From the NCBI GenBank assembly GCA_037045645.1, contig JBAOIH010000004.1, forward strand, positions 372,001 through 436,000: a DNA stretch of 64,000 nt, written 5' to 3'. The notes below the pieces were generated by a model. It had not been told where the DNA came from. It saw only the letters and a list, made by a program, of their open reading frames with translations, and did not search any database. This DNA is from Nocardioides sp. Lineage in GTDB: Bacteria > Actinomycetota > Actinomycetes > Propionibacteriales > Nocardioidaceae. This document shows, one piece after another, positions 34,625 through 43,138 of this stretch; position 1 is the stretch's first letter, and each line of letters opens with the position of its first letter. Position numbers and translations under genes: made by a program.

Positions 34625-35260
34625 GTGTCCCCGAGTGAGTCGAGAAATGCCGAACAGGGCCACCTCGATTCGTCGGGCGGTGGCGTGATCGAACGCTTCT
34701 CCAACGGGTCGGCCTGGGTGACCGGGGGTTTCCTCCTCGCGATCGGCGCCGCGTTGGTGACTACTGCGGCGCTGGAGCGCGACGACGTGGACTCCTGGGT
34801 GGGTGCTCTGGGCGCGCTCGCGATCGTCGTGGCGTGGATCTGGCTGCTGCGACCGCGCGCCTACGTCACCACGCAGGAGTTGGTGCTGCGCAACCCGTTG
34901 TCGACCGTGCGGATCCCTCTCGCCGCGGTGGAGGAGTTGGTCGTACGCCACTATCTCGCCGTCCGTGCGGGGGAGCGACGCTTCACCTCGGCAGCGGTCG
35001 GCCGCACGCTGGGCAACCGGCTGCGCCATCCGCGTCCGACCGGTGATCTCAATACCGCCGAGGGACTCGCCAACGCTGCCTATGGCGACTATGTCGAGCA
35101 CCGGCTGCGCGGCCTGGCGTCCGACGCGCGCGAGCGCGAGGGCATCGCCTTGATGTCGCCCGAGCAGGATGCGCTCGCGGCCACCGTTCAGAGGTCGTGG
35201 GCCTGGCCGGAGCTCGTGGCGCTGGTCGCCGCGGCGGTGGCGTTCGTCGTCTTGCTCTAG
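34625..35260 (+). CDS. Bacterial PH-domain membrane protein
   Basis: 211 residues: a short cytoplasmic lead, two membrane helices (WVTGGFLLAIGAALVTTAAL and VGALGALAIVVAWIWLL), then a bacterial PH-like beta domain (AYVTTQELVLRNPLSTVRIP LAAVEELVV split across a strand turn), and a final hydrophobic segment at the C-terminus. Proteins of this kind are common in actinobacteria and have no assigned role. Ends 1 bp before the convergent comB gene. Confidence 0.72.
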   Translation: MSPSESRNAEQGHLDSSGGGVIERFSNGSAWVTGGFLLAIGAALVTTAALERDDVDSWVGALGALAIVVAWIWLLRPRAYVTTQELVLRNPLSTVRIPLAAVEELVVRHYLAVRAGERRFTSAAVGRTLGNRLRHPRPTGDLNTAEGLANAAYGDYVEHRLRGLASDAREREGIALMSPEQDALAATVQRSWAWPELVALVAAAVAFVVLL

Positions 35261-35261
35261 T

Positions 35262-36074
35262 TCACGCGGTGAAAGCGCCGTCGCGCAGCATGGGGACGAC
35301 CCCGCTGGCATCCGCCTGCGCCGCGATCGCGACATCGGCGCCGAAGCCTGCCTCGATCAACTCGATGCCGCCCGCGCAGCGTGTCATCGCCTCGGTGACG
35401 TGCGGTCTGACGTCTCGCCAGGCCGCCGCCGCCGCTAGCGCCTCGGGTGACGCATCGGTCGCGCCCGCCTGCAGGGCCGCCGCGATGACCGCCCCCGCGC
35501 CCCACAGGTCCTCGACCGCCGGCCGCAGGGTGTCGTCGGGCCAACGCTCACCCGCGGGGACCACCACCACGGACTCGCCGGTGGTGACCCGCCCGGCCAC
35601 CCAGGCACCCACGGCGGCGGCATTGCGCAGGCTCGCGGCCACGACCGTGTTCGCGCGCTCGGTGAGCAACGCACTGATGGTCGAGCCGTTGGGCGAGGGA
35701 AGCACGATCCGGTCCACTGCGGTGACCCCTGCCATCGAGGCAGGAGACAGACTCACCGCGCCGGGGCGTTCGAGGGCCTCCAGTCGACCGATCGCCAGCG
35801 TCGCGTGCTGCGATCGGGCGTACGCCGCGGCCCGGTCGTCCTTCCAGGCGTACGGCAGCACGGCGATGCCGCGCTCGACCGCCACCGTCACCGTCGTCGT
35901 GAAGGACAGCACGTCGACGACGACGGCGATGTCGGCCGGCACGTGCTTCGCGCCGTCGGGCCCCCACTCGCAGCGGATCGCAAAACCGGCCTGGTCGTGG
36001 CCGGGCTTTTCGTATCCGGGCTTTTCGTATCTGGGCTTTTCGTATCTGGGCTTGTCGTATCCGGGCTTGGTCAT
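35262..36074 (-). CDS. comB: 2-phosphosulfolactate phosphatase family protein (ComB-like)
   Basis: 270 residues. The family removes phosphate from 2-phosphosulfolactate, a step of sulfolactate or coenzyme M synthesis. The motif VVDVLSFTTTVTVAVERG and the later LPSPNGSTISALL match. Other genes of that pathway are not nearby, so the true substrate is open. Start ATG 36074 overlaps the mutase stop by 4 bp. Residues 3-27 are a KPxYE repeat, which is not part of the family fold. Confidence 0.82.
   Translation of the reverse strand: MTKPGYDKPRYEKPRYEKPGYEKPGHDQAGFAIRCEWGPDGAKHVPADIAVVVDVLSFTTTVTVAVERGIAVLPYAWKDDRAAAYARSQHATLAIGRLEALERPGAVSLSPASMAGVTAVDRIVLPSPNGSTISALLTERANTVVAASLRNAAAVGAWVAGRVTTGESVVVVPAGERWPDDTLRPAVEDLWGAGAVIAAALQAGATDASPEALAAAAAWRDVRPHVTEAMTRCAGGIELIEAGFGADVAIAAQADASGVVPMLRDGAFTA
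35994..36068 (-). repeat. Five 15-bp tandem units at the start of comB
   Basis: Units of the type CTTTTCGTATCCGGG on the plus strand encode KPGYD, KPRYE, KPRYE, KPGYE and KPGHD at residues 3-27. Near-identity of neighbouring units points to recent slippage. The block lies directly after the translation start. Confidence 0.85.
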
Positions 36075-37714
36075 ACGTCCAGGAACGACCGCAGATCGCC
36101 CTTGATCGCGTCCAGCCGCCCAGCCGCGGAGATCCGAGCCGCATCCACCGAGTCTTCGACCGGGATCACGACTTCGAGATAGCACTTCAACTTCGGCTCG
36201 GTGCCACTCGGTCGGACGATCACGCGCGCGCCGTCGGCGAGAGAGAACCGCAATCCGTCGGTCGGTGGCAGGTCTGCGCTGCCTTTGGCCAGGTCGTCGA
36301 TGCGCTCCACGGCCAGTCCGCCCAGCGCGGCCGGGGGCGTGGCCCGGAAAGCCTCCATCGCACGCGCGATCAGCGACAGGTCCTCGACGCGAACGCTGAG
36401 CTGGTCGGTCGCGTGCAGGCCATGCTCGCGGGCAAGGTCGTCGAGCAAATCATCGAGCGTACGACCTTCGGCCTTCGCCGAGGCGGCGAGCTCGCACAAG
36501 AGCAGCAGCGCCGAGACACCGTCCTTGTCCTTGACGTGCTCGGGCGCACAGCAATAGCCCAGCGCCTCCTCATAGCCGTAGGCAAGACCCGAGACTCGAC
36601 CGATCCATTTGAAGCCCGTCAGCGTCTCTTCGTAGGGCTGTCCGGCCGCTGCGGCAATCTTGCCGAGCAGACTCGACGACACGATCGAGCAGGCGAAAAC
36701 GCCTGTGCTGCCGCGCCGGATCAGGTGTGCCCCCAGCAAGGCTCCGACCTCGTCGCCGCGAAGCATCCGCCAACCGTGGGGACCCTTCGTGGCGGCGGCG
36801 CACCGGTCGGCATCAGGGTCGTTGGCGACCACGAGGTCGGCGCCGGTGCTTTCGGCGAGCGCCATGGCGAGATCCATCGCCCCCGGCTCCTCGGGGTTGG
36901 GGAACGCGACGGTCGGGAAGTCGGGGTCGGGTTCCTCCTGCTGCTCCACCACCTGGGGCGCGGAGAAGCCTGCGGTCTCCAGCACTTGCAGCACCGAGGT
37001 GCCCCCGACGCCGTGCAGCGGCGTGTAGACGGTCTTGAGGTCGCGTGGCCCGTCACCGGCCAGGCCCGCGATGGTGTCGTAATAGCGGTCGACGATCTCC
37101 TCGTCGAGGATGCGGCCCGCGCCACCGCGCGCGATGTCGGCCACCGGGCCTACCGCCGCGATCTCGGCGGCGATGCCGGAGTCCGCAGGAGGCACGATCT
37201 GGCTGCCGTCGCCCAGATAGACCTTGTAGCCGTTGTCCTGCGGCGGGTTGTGGCTCGCCGTCACCATCACGCCGGCGACACACCCGAGTTCGCGGATCGC
37301 GTACGCCAGCAGCGGCGTTGGCAGCGGTCGGGGCATCAGCAGCGCCTTGAACCCTGCCCCGGTCATCACCTCGGCGGTGTCGGTGGCGAACACATCGGAG
37401 TTGTAACGCGCGTCGTACCCGATCACCACGCTGCTGCCTGGTGCGGCGCCCTCGCTGCGCAGGTACGCCGCCAGTCCGGCCGCGGCGCGCAGCACGACGA
37501 CGCGGTTCATCCGGTTGGGACCGGCTCCCAGCGCACCGCGAAGCCCGGCCGTGCCGAACTCCAGCGTGCCGTCGAAACGGTCGGCCAGGTCCGCCGCCGC
37601 CGACTCCTCACCTGACTCGGCTGCGGCGATCACCGCCTCGAGTTCGGCCCGGGTGGTGTCGTCGGGGTCCTGGGCCGCCCAGTCACGGGCCTGCTCGATC
37701 AGTGCTGCGGTCAT
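36071..37714 (-). CDS. pmmB: Phosphosugar mutase (phosphomannomutase/phosphopentomutase type)
   Basis: 547 residues of the alpha-D-phosphohexomutase superfamily. Phosphoserine loop TASHNPPQDNGYKVY, metal loop DPDADRCAA, sugar loop and the C-terminal phosphate loop RPSGTEPKLKCY are intact. In this salvage block it may interconvert (deoxy)ribose 1- and 5-phosphates, because phosphorolysis by DeoA and PNP yields the 1-phosphate while DeoC needs the 5-phosphate and no deoB is seen. A pmmB gene sits beside deoD in Mycobacterium tuberculosis (established). The pentose role here is inference. Confidence 0.9.
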   Translation of the reverse strand: MTAALIEQARDWAAQDPDDTTRAELEAVIAAAESGEESAAADLADRFDGTLEFGTAGLRGALGAGPNRMNRVVVLRAAAGLAAYLRSEGAAPGSSVVIGYDARYNSDVFATDTAEVMTGAGFKALLMPRPLPTPLLAYAIRELGCVAGVMVTASHNPPQDNGYKVYLGDGSQIVPPADSGIAAEIAAVGPVADIARGGAGRILDEEIVDRYYDTIAGLAGDGPRDLKTVYTPLHGVGGTSVLQVLETAGFSAPQVVEQQEEPDPDFPTVAFPNPEEPGAMDLAMALAESTGADLVVANDPDADRCAAATKGPHGWRMLRGDEVGALLGAHLIRRGSTGVFACSIVSSSLLGKIAAAAGQPYEETLTGFKWIGRVSGLAYGYEEALGYCCAPEHVKDKDGVSALLLLCELAASAKAEGRTLDDLLDDLAREHGLHATDQLSVRVEDLSLIARAMEAFRATPPAALGGLAVERIDDLAKGSADLPPTDGLRFSLADGARVIVRPSGTEPKLKCYLEVVIPVEDSVDAARISAAGRLDAIKGDLRSFLDV

Positions 37715-37753
37715 GGCCGCACGTTAGCGCGCGCTAACGCGTCGTGCGGTGTG

Positions 37754-38251
37754 TCAGGCCAGAGACGCGATCGCGGCGTCGTAGTCCGGCTCGGTGGTGA
37801 TCTCGTCCACGAGTTGGGTGTGCACGACCTGGCCACCCTCGTCCACGACCACGACAGCGCGCGCGAGCAGACCAGCCATCGGGCCGTCGCTCATCGTGAC
37901 GCCGTAGTCCTCACCGAAGGACGACCGGAAAGCCGAGCCCACCTTGACCTTGTCGATGCCCTCGGCTCCGCAGAAGCGCGCCTGGGCGAAGGGCAGATCC
38001 TTCGAGACGTTCACGACGGTGGTGTTGTCCAGACCGGCGGCGAGTTCGTTGAACTTGCGTACGCTGGCTGCACAGATCCCGGTGTCGATGCTCGGGAAGA
38101 TGTTGAGAACGACTCGCTGCCCGGACAACTCGTCGGAGCTGAAGTTGGAGAGGCCGTCGCCGACAAGTTGCCAGCCGGGAGCGGCGGCCTCGGGTGCCGG
38201 AAGCTCGCTGACGGTGTTGACCGGGGTGCCCTTGAACGCTGTGGTTGCCAT
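37754..38251 (-). CDS. tpx: Thiol peroxidase
   Basis: 165 residues; atypical 2-Cys peroxiredoxin reducing peroxides with thioredoxin. The peroxidatic cysteine is in FPSIDTGICAASVRKF and the resolving cysteine in ARFCGAEG. The usual Pro-Val-Cys before the active site is Gly-Ile-Cys here. Start ATG 38251. It is separated from haem oxygenase by about 50 bp on the same strand. Confidence 0.93.
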   Translation of the reverse strand: MATTAFKGTPVNTVSELPAPEAAAPGWQLVGDGLSNFSSDELSGQRVVLNIFPSIDTGICAASVRKFNELAAGLDNTTVVNVSKDLPFAQARFCGAEGIDKVKVGSAFRSSFGEDYGVTMSDGPMAGLLARAVVVVDEGGQVVHTQLVDEITTEPDYDAAIASLA

Positions 38252-38302
38252 GGCTCTATTTCTACCGCAGGTCACCGACGGCCGACACCGGCCGGTGCAG
38301 AT

Positions 38303-38968
38303 TCAGCGGAGGTACGACTCCAGGTCTTGGCCCAACTCGGCGAAGATCGCCTGGTTGAACGTGAAGGATCGCTGCACCTCGGTCACGATGGCCTCTTGTT
38401 GAGCTGATGTCACCGGAAGGCTGTCCAGCCGCTCGCGATAGCCGTCCTTGTAGGGCTTGACCTTCTCGATGTCTTCGAAGCGATAGAACGCGGTGCCCTC
38501 GCCGTCCTTGAGGCCGAAATGGCGATCGAGCATCCGGCCGATGACCTGGCCGCCCGAGAGGTCGCCCAGATAGCGGGTGTAGTGATGGGCCACGAGGAGT
38601 TCGGGCTGCGCGGCCGTGGCGTGGATCGCGTCGGCGTACGAGCTGGCGGCGGCGCCGGCAGCAGGGAACTGGGTGGCGCCCTCGGACCAGAAGGCGAGGT
38701 CTGCGTCGATCGCCGCGACCCGATCCAGGCGCGAGTCGACGATCGGGCCCGCGATCGGGTCGTCGGCAACTCGTCGCGAGATGTCTTCCAGGGCGGCGTA
38801 CACCGCCCGCAGGTCAGTGAGATAGCGCACGTAGCCCACCTCGTTGACGCGACCTGCCATGAGTTCCTCGACGAAGACCGAACTTTCGGCCGCGTCGTGT
38901 TGTGGGCGTGAACCCTCACGCATCTGGACCGACAGGGAGGCGGTGGGAGCGGGCTGCAGGAGCGTCAT
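38303..38968 (-). CDS. hmuO: Biliverdin-producing haem oxygenase
   Basis: 221 residues; opens haem to biliverdin, iron and CO in the cytosol. The proximal histidine is His24 in REGSRPQHDAAE and the distal glycine-rich helix is YLGDLSGGQVIGRML. Relatives (Corynebacterium HmuO) free iron from imported haem. It is divergent from the haem importer genes, sharing a 123-bp promoter region that contains an iron box. Confidence 0.93.
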   Translation of the reverse strand: MTLLQPAPTASLSVQMREGSRPQHDAAESSVFVEELMAGRVNEVGYVRYLTDLRAVYAALEDISRRVADDPIAGPIVDSRLDRVAAIDADLAFWSEGATQFPAAGAAASSYADAIHATAAQPELLVAHHYTRYLGDLSGGQVIGRMLDRHFGLKDGEGTAFYRFEDIEKVKPYKDGYRERLDSLPVTSAQQEAIVTEVQRSFTFNQAIFAELGQDLESYLR

Positions 38969-39009
38969 GGCTGTTCTTTCTGAGACCGGTGAGGATTGCG
39001 GACTGGCGC

Positions 39010-39028
39010 AAGGTTAGCCTTACCTTAA
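39010..39028. promoter_or_regulatory. DtxR/IdeR-type iron box
   Basis: The 19-mer AAGGTTAGCCTTACCTTAA matches the DtxR/IdeR consensus TTAGGTTAGSCTAACCTAA at most positions and is nearly palindromic. It lies 42 bp from the hmuO start and 64 bp from hmuT, so it can repress both with iron. A weaker overlapping copy, TAAGGTGTGCCTTGCCTGT, follows at 39029-39047. Confidence 0.85.
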
Positions 39029-39091
39029 TAAGGTGTGCCTTGCCTGTCCCAAATCCTGTCGGTCGGGCACCAGAGCCAAAGGAGCGAAATA

Positions 39092-40186
39092 GTGCGTCGT
39101 CGTGTCGCCGGAGTCGTGGCCGTCGCCTCGGTGCTGCTCATGACCTCCTGCGGGTCGGGCGAGCCCCCCGCGCCCGAGGCTTCGACGCCCGAGAGCGCAC
39201 CGGCGCCTTCCCTCGCCGACGTCGAACCCGCCGCAGATCCCCGGGCCTTCGAGGGAGCGCTCAAGCCGGCGATCGCCGACGCGGCCGTACGCCCTGTCGT
39301 GCAGGCTCCGGAACCACGTCTGCCTGCGACGGTGACCGATGCGCAAGGCACGAAGGTCACCGTGCGCGACGTCTCGCGAGTGCTGGCACTCGACATCCAC
39401 GGCACCTTGTCTCGCACGGTCTTCGAACTCGGGCTCGGGGATCGGCTCGTCGGTCGCGACATCTCCACTCAGTTCGAGGAGGCAGCCGACCTGCCGCTGG
39501 TGACGGGCACGGGGCACGAACTCAACGCGGAGGCCATCCTCGAGCTCGACCCCACGCTGATCCTCACCGACACCTCGCTCGGCCCCTGGGACGTCGTCTT
39601 GCAACTGCGTGACGCAGGCATTCCGGTCGTGGTGGTCGAGCCCGAGCGACACCTCGGCAACGTGGAGGAGATCACCGAGATGACCGCCGCAGCGCTTGGC
39701 GTACCCCAGGTGGGCACGCAACTCGCCGAGCGTGAGCGCAAGGAGATCGAGGAGGTCGAGGCTCAGATCGAAGCTGTCTCGCCGCCGAAGAACGAACGAC
39801 TGCGCACCATCTTCCTCTATGTGCGCGGCAGCGCCGGTGTCTACTACCTCTTCGGTGAAGGCAGTGGCGCGGACGACCTGATCGAGGCCGCCGGGGCGTA
39901 CGACGTCGCCGAGGAGATCGGGTGGAAGGGCATGCGCCCGGCCACCGCCGAGGGCATCGTCGCCGCCGCTCCCGAGGTCGTGGTGATGATGACCAAGGGC
40001 CTGGACTCCACGGGCGGGGTGGAGGGTCTGCTGGAGCAACTCCCGGCGCTCGCTCAGACGCCCGCAGGTCAGAAGCAGCGATTCATCACCATGGCGGACT
40101 CCCAGATCCTGGGTTACGGACCGCTCACCGCTGACGTGCTCAACGCCCTCGCGGTCGCGATCCACGCGCCGGAGGCGCTGCAATGA
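39092..40186 (+). CDS. hmuT: Haem ABC transporter substrate-binding lipoprotein
   Basis: 364 residues. GTG 39092 is chosen because AGGAG stands eight bases upstream and the product then begins with a basic signal peptide ending in the lipobox MTSC (Cys20). The mature part is a class III binding protein with two lobes: RVLALDIHGTLSRTVFELGL, DRLVGRDISTQFEEA, then IFLYVRGSAGVYYLFG. A conserved tyrosine or histidine pair would bind haem. A Pro/Ala-rich linker of about 70 residues precedes the domain, longer than usual. Overlaps hmuU by 4 bp. Confidence 0.9.
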   Translation: MRRRVAGVVAVASVLLMTSCGSGEPPAPEASTPESAPAPSLADVEPAADPRAFEGALKPAIADAAVRPVVQAPEPRLPATVTDAQGTKVTVRDVSRVLALDIHGTLSRTVFELGLGDRLVGRDISTQFEEAADLPLVTGTGHELNAEAILELDPTLILTDTSLGPWDVVLQLRDAGIPVVVVEPERHLGNVEEITEMTAAALGVPQVGTQLAERERKEIEEVEAQIEAVSPPKNERLRTIFLYVRGSAGVYYLFGEGSGADDLIEAAGAYDVAEEIGWKGMRPATAEGIVAAAPEVVVMMTKGLDSTGGVEGLLEQLPALAQTPAGQKQRFITMADSQILGYGPLTADVLNALAVAIHAPEALQ

Positions 40187-41256
40187 CAGCGACAGCAGCT
40201 CCGCGCGTACGCACTGCTTTGGGCCGTCCGGCGCCCGCGTTCGTCCTGCTCGGGCTGGGCGTGCTGCTGGCGATCGCCGTGACGAGCGCAGCCGGGGCAG
40301 GGCAATTGCACATCTCCTTCGCCGAGGTGCTGGGCTCGGTCATGCACCGCTTCGGCCTCGATCTCGGGCCGATGCCCAGCCATCCACAAGGTGACGCCAC
40401 GTTGTGGCAGGTCCGCTTCCCGCGCGTGGCGATGGCAGTGCTCGTCGGTGCCGCGCTCGGTGCGGCGGGCGCGGTGATGCAAGGCGTGTTCGCCAACCCA
40501 CTCGCCGAGCCCGGAGTGGTCGGCGTGTCCGCCGGGGCGGCCTTCGCCGCGGCGGCAGTCATCGTCTTCGACCTCACGGTCCTCGGCAGTTGGACGATCG
40601 CCGCAGCAGCGTTCGTCGGCGGTCTGGTCACCACGCTGGCGGTCTATGCGCTGGCTCGTGACGGGGGGCGTACGGAGGTCGTCACGCTGGTGCTGACGGG
40701 TGTCGCGATCAATGCGATGGCCGGCGCCGCTCTGGCCTACCTGATGTTCCTGGGCGACACCCAGGCGCGCGAAGAGATCGTCTTCTGGCAACTGGGCAGC
40801 CTCAACGGGAGCCGTACCGATCATCTGCTGGTGACGGCTCCGGTGACGCTGGCCGGGCTTCTCGGCGCAATCTTGGTCGCCCGGCAACTCGACCTGCTCG
40901 CGCTCGGGGATCGCTCCGCGCGCCATCTCGGAGTCGATGTCGAGCGCCTGCGCCTGATCAGCATCGTCGTGGTCGCCGTCCTGACAGCGGCAGCGGTGTC
41001 GTTCGCCGGGATCATCGCGTTCGTCGGGCTGATCGTGCCGCATCTGATGCGGATCCTCGTCGGTCCCGGCCACCGGATTCTGGTCCCCGCCAGTGCGCTC
41101 GCGGGAGGCCTGCTGCTGGTCGTGGCCGATCTGTGGGCGCGCACCGCGATCGCGTACGCCGACCTGCCGATCGGCATGCTGACCGCCCTCGTCGGCGGCC
41201 CGGTGTTCTTCTGGCTGCTGCGGCGTGCTCGCAAGACGGCAGGAGGCTGGGCATGA
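40183..41256 (+). CDS. hmuU: Haem ABC transporter permease (FecCD family)
   Basis: 357 residues, about ten membrane helices. Family motifs: RFPRVAMAVLVGAALGAAGA, MQGVFANPLAEPGVVGVSAG, GVAINAMAGAALAYL and FAGIIAFVGLIVPHLMRIL. Start ATG 40183 in ATGA overlap with hmuT; stop in ATGA overlap with hmuV. Confidence 0.93.
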   Translation: MTATAAPRVRTALGRPAPAFVLLGLGVLLAIAVTSAAGAGQLHISFAEVLGSVMHRFGLDLGPMPSHPQGDATLWQVRFPRVAMAVLVGAALGAAGAVMQGVFANPLAEPGVVGVSAGAAFAAAAVIVFDLTVLGSWTIAAAAFVGGLVTTLAVYALARDGGRTEVVTLVLTGVAINAMAGAALAYLMFLGDTQAREEIVFWQLGSLNGSRTDHLLVTAPVTLAGLLGAILVARQLDLLALGDRSARHLGVDVERLRLISIVVVAVLTAAAVSFAGIIAFVGLIVPHLMRILVGPGHRILVPASALAGGLLLVVADLWARTAIAYADLPIGMLTALVGGPVFFWLLRRARKTAGGWA

Positions 41257-42065
41257 GCGCCGTAGTCTCGGCAACCCAGGTGTCGGTGTCTCTGGGTGGC
41301 CAGCGGATTCTCGATGCCGTCGATCTCGACGTGCACGCCGGCGAACTCGTTGCGCTTGTCGGTCCCAACGGTGCGGGGAAGTCGACGCTGCTGTCGGTGC
41401 TGGCCGGAGACCTGACCCCGGAGTCGGGCGAGGTGACGCTGTCGGGTGCCCCTGTGACCGGACGCTCGACCGCAGACCTCGCGCAGGAGCGTGCCGTCCT
41501 ACTCCAGCAGCAGAGACTGGCGTTCGGTTTTCGGGTGCGCGAAGTGGTGGAGATGGGGCGGTCGGTGTGGCGGCGTACGCCCCGCGCCGATGACGACGAC
41601 GCCAAGGTCGAGTGGGCCATGCGAGTCGCCGATGTCACGGACTTCGCCGACCGCCGGGTGCCCACACTGTCGGGCGGGGAGCAGGCCAGAGTGGCGTACG
41701 CCCGACTGCTCGCCCAGGACGTCGAGGTGCATCTGCTCGACGAGCCCACCGCTGCCTTGGACATCCGACATCAGGAGGCACTGCTCGCGCAGGCCCGCTC
41801 CAGCGCCGATCGGGGCGCGGCCGTCGTGGTGGTGCTGCACGACCTCTCGCTTGCGGCTGCCTGGGCCCACCGGGTCTGCGTGCTGGCGCAGGGACGCGTA
41901 CGCGTCGACGGTCCACCGGCCGAGGTGCTGACGGGCGCCCTGCTCACGGAGGTTTACGAACACCCCGTCGAGGTGGTTCATCACCACGGCCAAGTGATGG
42001 TCGTGCCCGTACGCACCCATCAGACCCAGCCGTCCGAGGAGGCGACATGTCCCGCCGGTTCCTGA
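41253..42065 (+). CDS. hmuV: Haem ABC transporter ATPase
   Basis: 270 residues with Walker A GPNGAGKST, Q-loop LLQQQRLAFGF, signature LSGGEQARVAYARLLA, Walker B VHLLDEPTAALD and the switch histidine VVVLHDLSLAA. Start ATG 41253 follows from the 4-bp overlap with hmuU. Completes the HmuTUV importer; its end overlaps the next gene by 19 bp. Confidence 0.93.
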   Translation: MSAVVSATQVSVSLGGQRILDAVDLDVHAGELVALVGPNGAGKSTLLSVLAGDLTPESGEVTLSGAPVTGRSTADLAQERAVLLQQQRLAFGFRVREVVEMGRSVWRRTPRADDDDAKVEWAMRVADVTDFADRRVPTLSGGEQARVAYARLLAQDVEVHLLDEPTAALDIRHQEALLAQARSSADRGAAVVVVLHDLSLAAAWAHRVCVLAQGRVRVDGPPAEVLTGALLTEVYEHPVEVVHHHGQVMVVPVRTHQTQPSEEATCPAGS

Positions 42066-43138
42066 CATTCCTCACCGTGCCTCTGGTCGCCGCATCGGTC
42101 CTGGTCGCGGCTCCCGCGCATGCCCGGTCCTCAGTCACGATTGACGCCGGCGGCAAGGGCGCGGTGATCGACTCGTCCTATTCGACCTCCCTGACCGTGA
42201 GCGGTCGCGGCTTCCAGTCGATCAAGGGCGGCCATGGGGGCATCTATGTGTGGTTCGGCACCGTGTCGCCGGGTTGGCAGCCGAGCAGGGGCGGACGTTC
42301 GGGAATCGACTACGCGTACGTGCCGGACTCCGAATCCAAGTCCAACCAGGGCTTCCAGAGGTTTGTGTCATTCCCCGGCTCGGCGACGGCCTCGACTGCC
42401 GCGGCGACCATGTCGGAATCTGGAGCCTGGAGCACGAACCTCAAGGTGCCCGGGCCGACCTTCCAAGCCGTGGGCCGCAACGGTTCCGTACGCACCGTGG
42501 ACTGCCGCAAGGTCACCTGTGGCGTGATCACGGTGGGTGCCCACGGCGTTCGCAACGCCAACAACGAGACTTTCACGCCGGTGCGACTGGCAGAACTCAC
42601 GCCGACCAGCAGCGTACCGTCAGCAACGTCGACCACGGTGGTCGCACCCACCACCGGCGCGACCTCGACGGACTCGGCGGCCGACCAGGTCGCGCTGAGC
42701 CAAGGCCCGGTCGAGCCGATCCGGCGAGGCCCAGCGAAACTGCGCGTCGACCGCTCGTCGGCGATGCCCGGTCGGGCGCTGGCCTTTACCGTGGCCAACC
42801 TGACGCCGGGGCGGCAATTCTCGGTGATCCTCGACGACGGGCTGAGCGCGAGCGGGCCCTTCGCGGCCGGGCCCGACGGGCGTGCCAGCGGCGCGATCGC
42901 GTTGCCCGCCGATGCTCGGTCGGGCACCCACGAGTTGCGCCTCTTCGGTGCGGGCAAGAAGGCGAACGTACGGTTCGGGCTCACCGCTCCCGCGGTGGAA
43001 CCAGTGTCGGCGCCAGCCAACGCCGACGACGTCGACCCTGCTCCTCGGATCTTTGCCGGCGTTGCATTGCTGGCGTTTCTCCTTGCCCTCGGCTTCGCCG
43101 GAGCGCGCGCGCTGAGGAGCCGTCGTGCGCGTGTCTAG
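42047..43138 (+). CDS. Secreted, membrane-anchored protein of the haem-uptake locus
   Basis: 363 residues. Signal peptide (FLTFLTVPLVAASVLVAAPAHA), an exported domain of about 150 residues, a Thr/Ser-rich linker, a second beta domain, and a C-terminal helix IFAGVALLAFLLALGFAGA ending in basic residues. The first domain contains a Cys pair (DCRKVTCGVITVGAHG) reminiscent of neocarzinostatin-type folds, and shares a VSGxGF ... GIYV pattern with the Ig-like part of the protein at 44380. ATG 42047 has GAGGAGG upstream. Probably a cell-surface component next to HtaA proteins; haem binding is inferred from position. Confidence 0.7.
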   Translation: MSRRFLTFLTVPLVAASVLVAAPAHARSSVTIDAGGKGAVIDSSYSTSLTVSGRGFQSIKGGHGGIYVWFGTVSPGWQPSRGGRSGIDYAYVPDSESKSNQGFQRFVSFPGSATASTAAATMSESGAWSTNLKVPGPTFQAVGRNGSVRTVDCRKVTCGVITVGAHGVRNANNETFTPVRLAELTPTSSVPSATSTTVVAPTTGATSTDSAADQVALSQGPVEPIRRGPAKLRVDRSSAMPGRALAFTVANLTPGRQFSVILDDGLSASGPFAAGPDGRASGAIALPADARSGTHELRLFGAGKKANVRFGLTAPAVEPVSAPANADDVDPAPRIFAGVALLAFLLALGFAGARALRSRRARV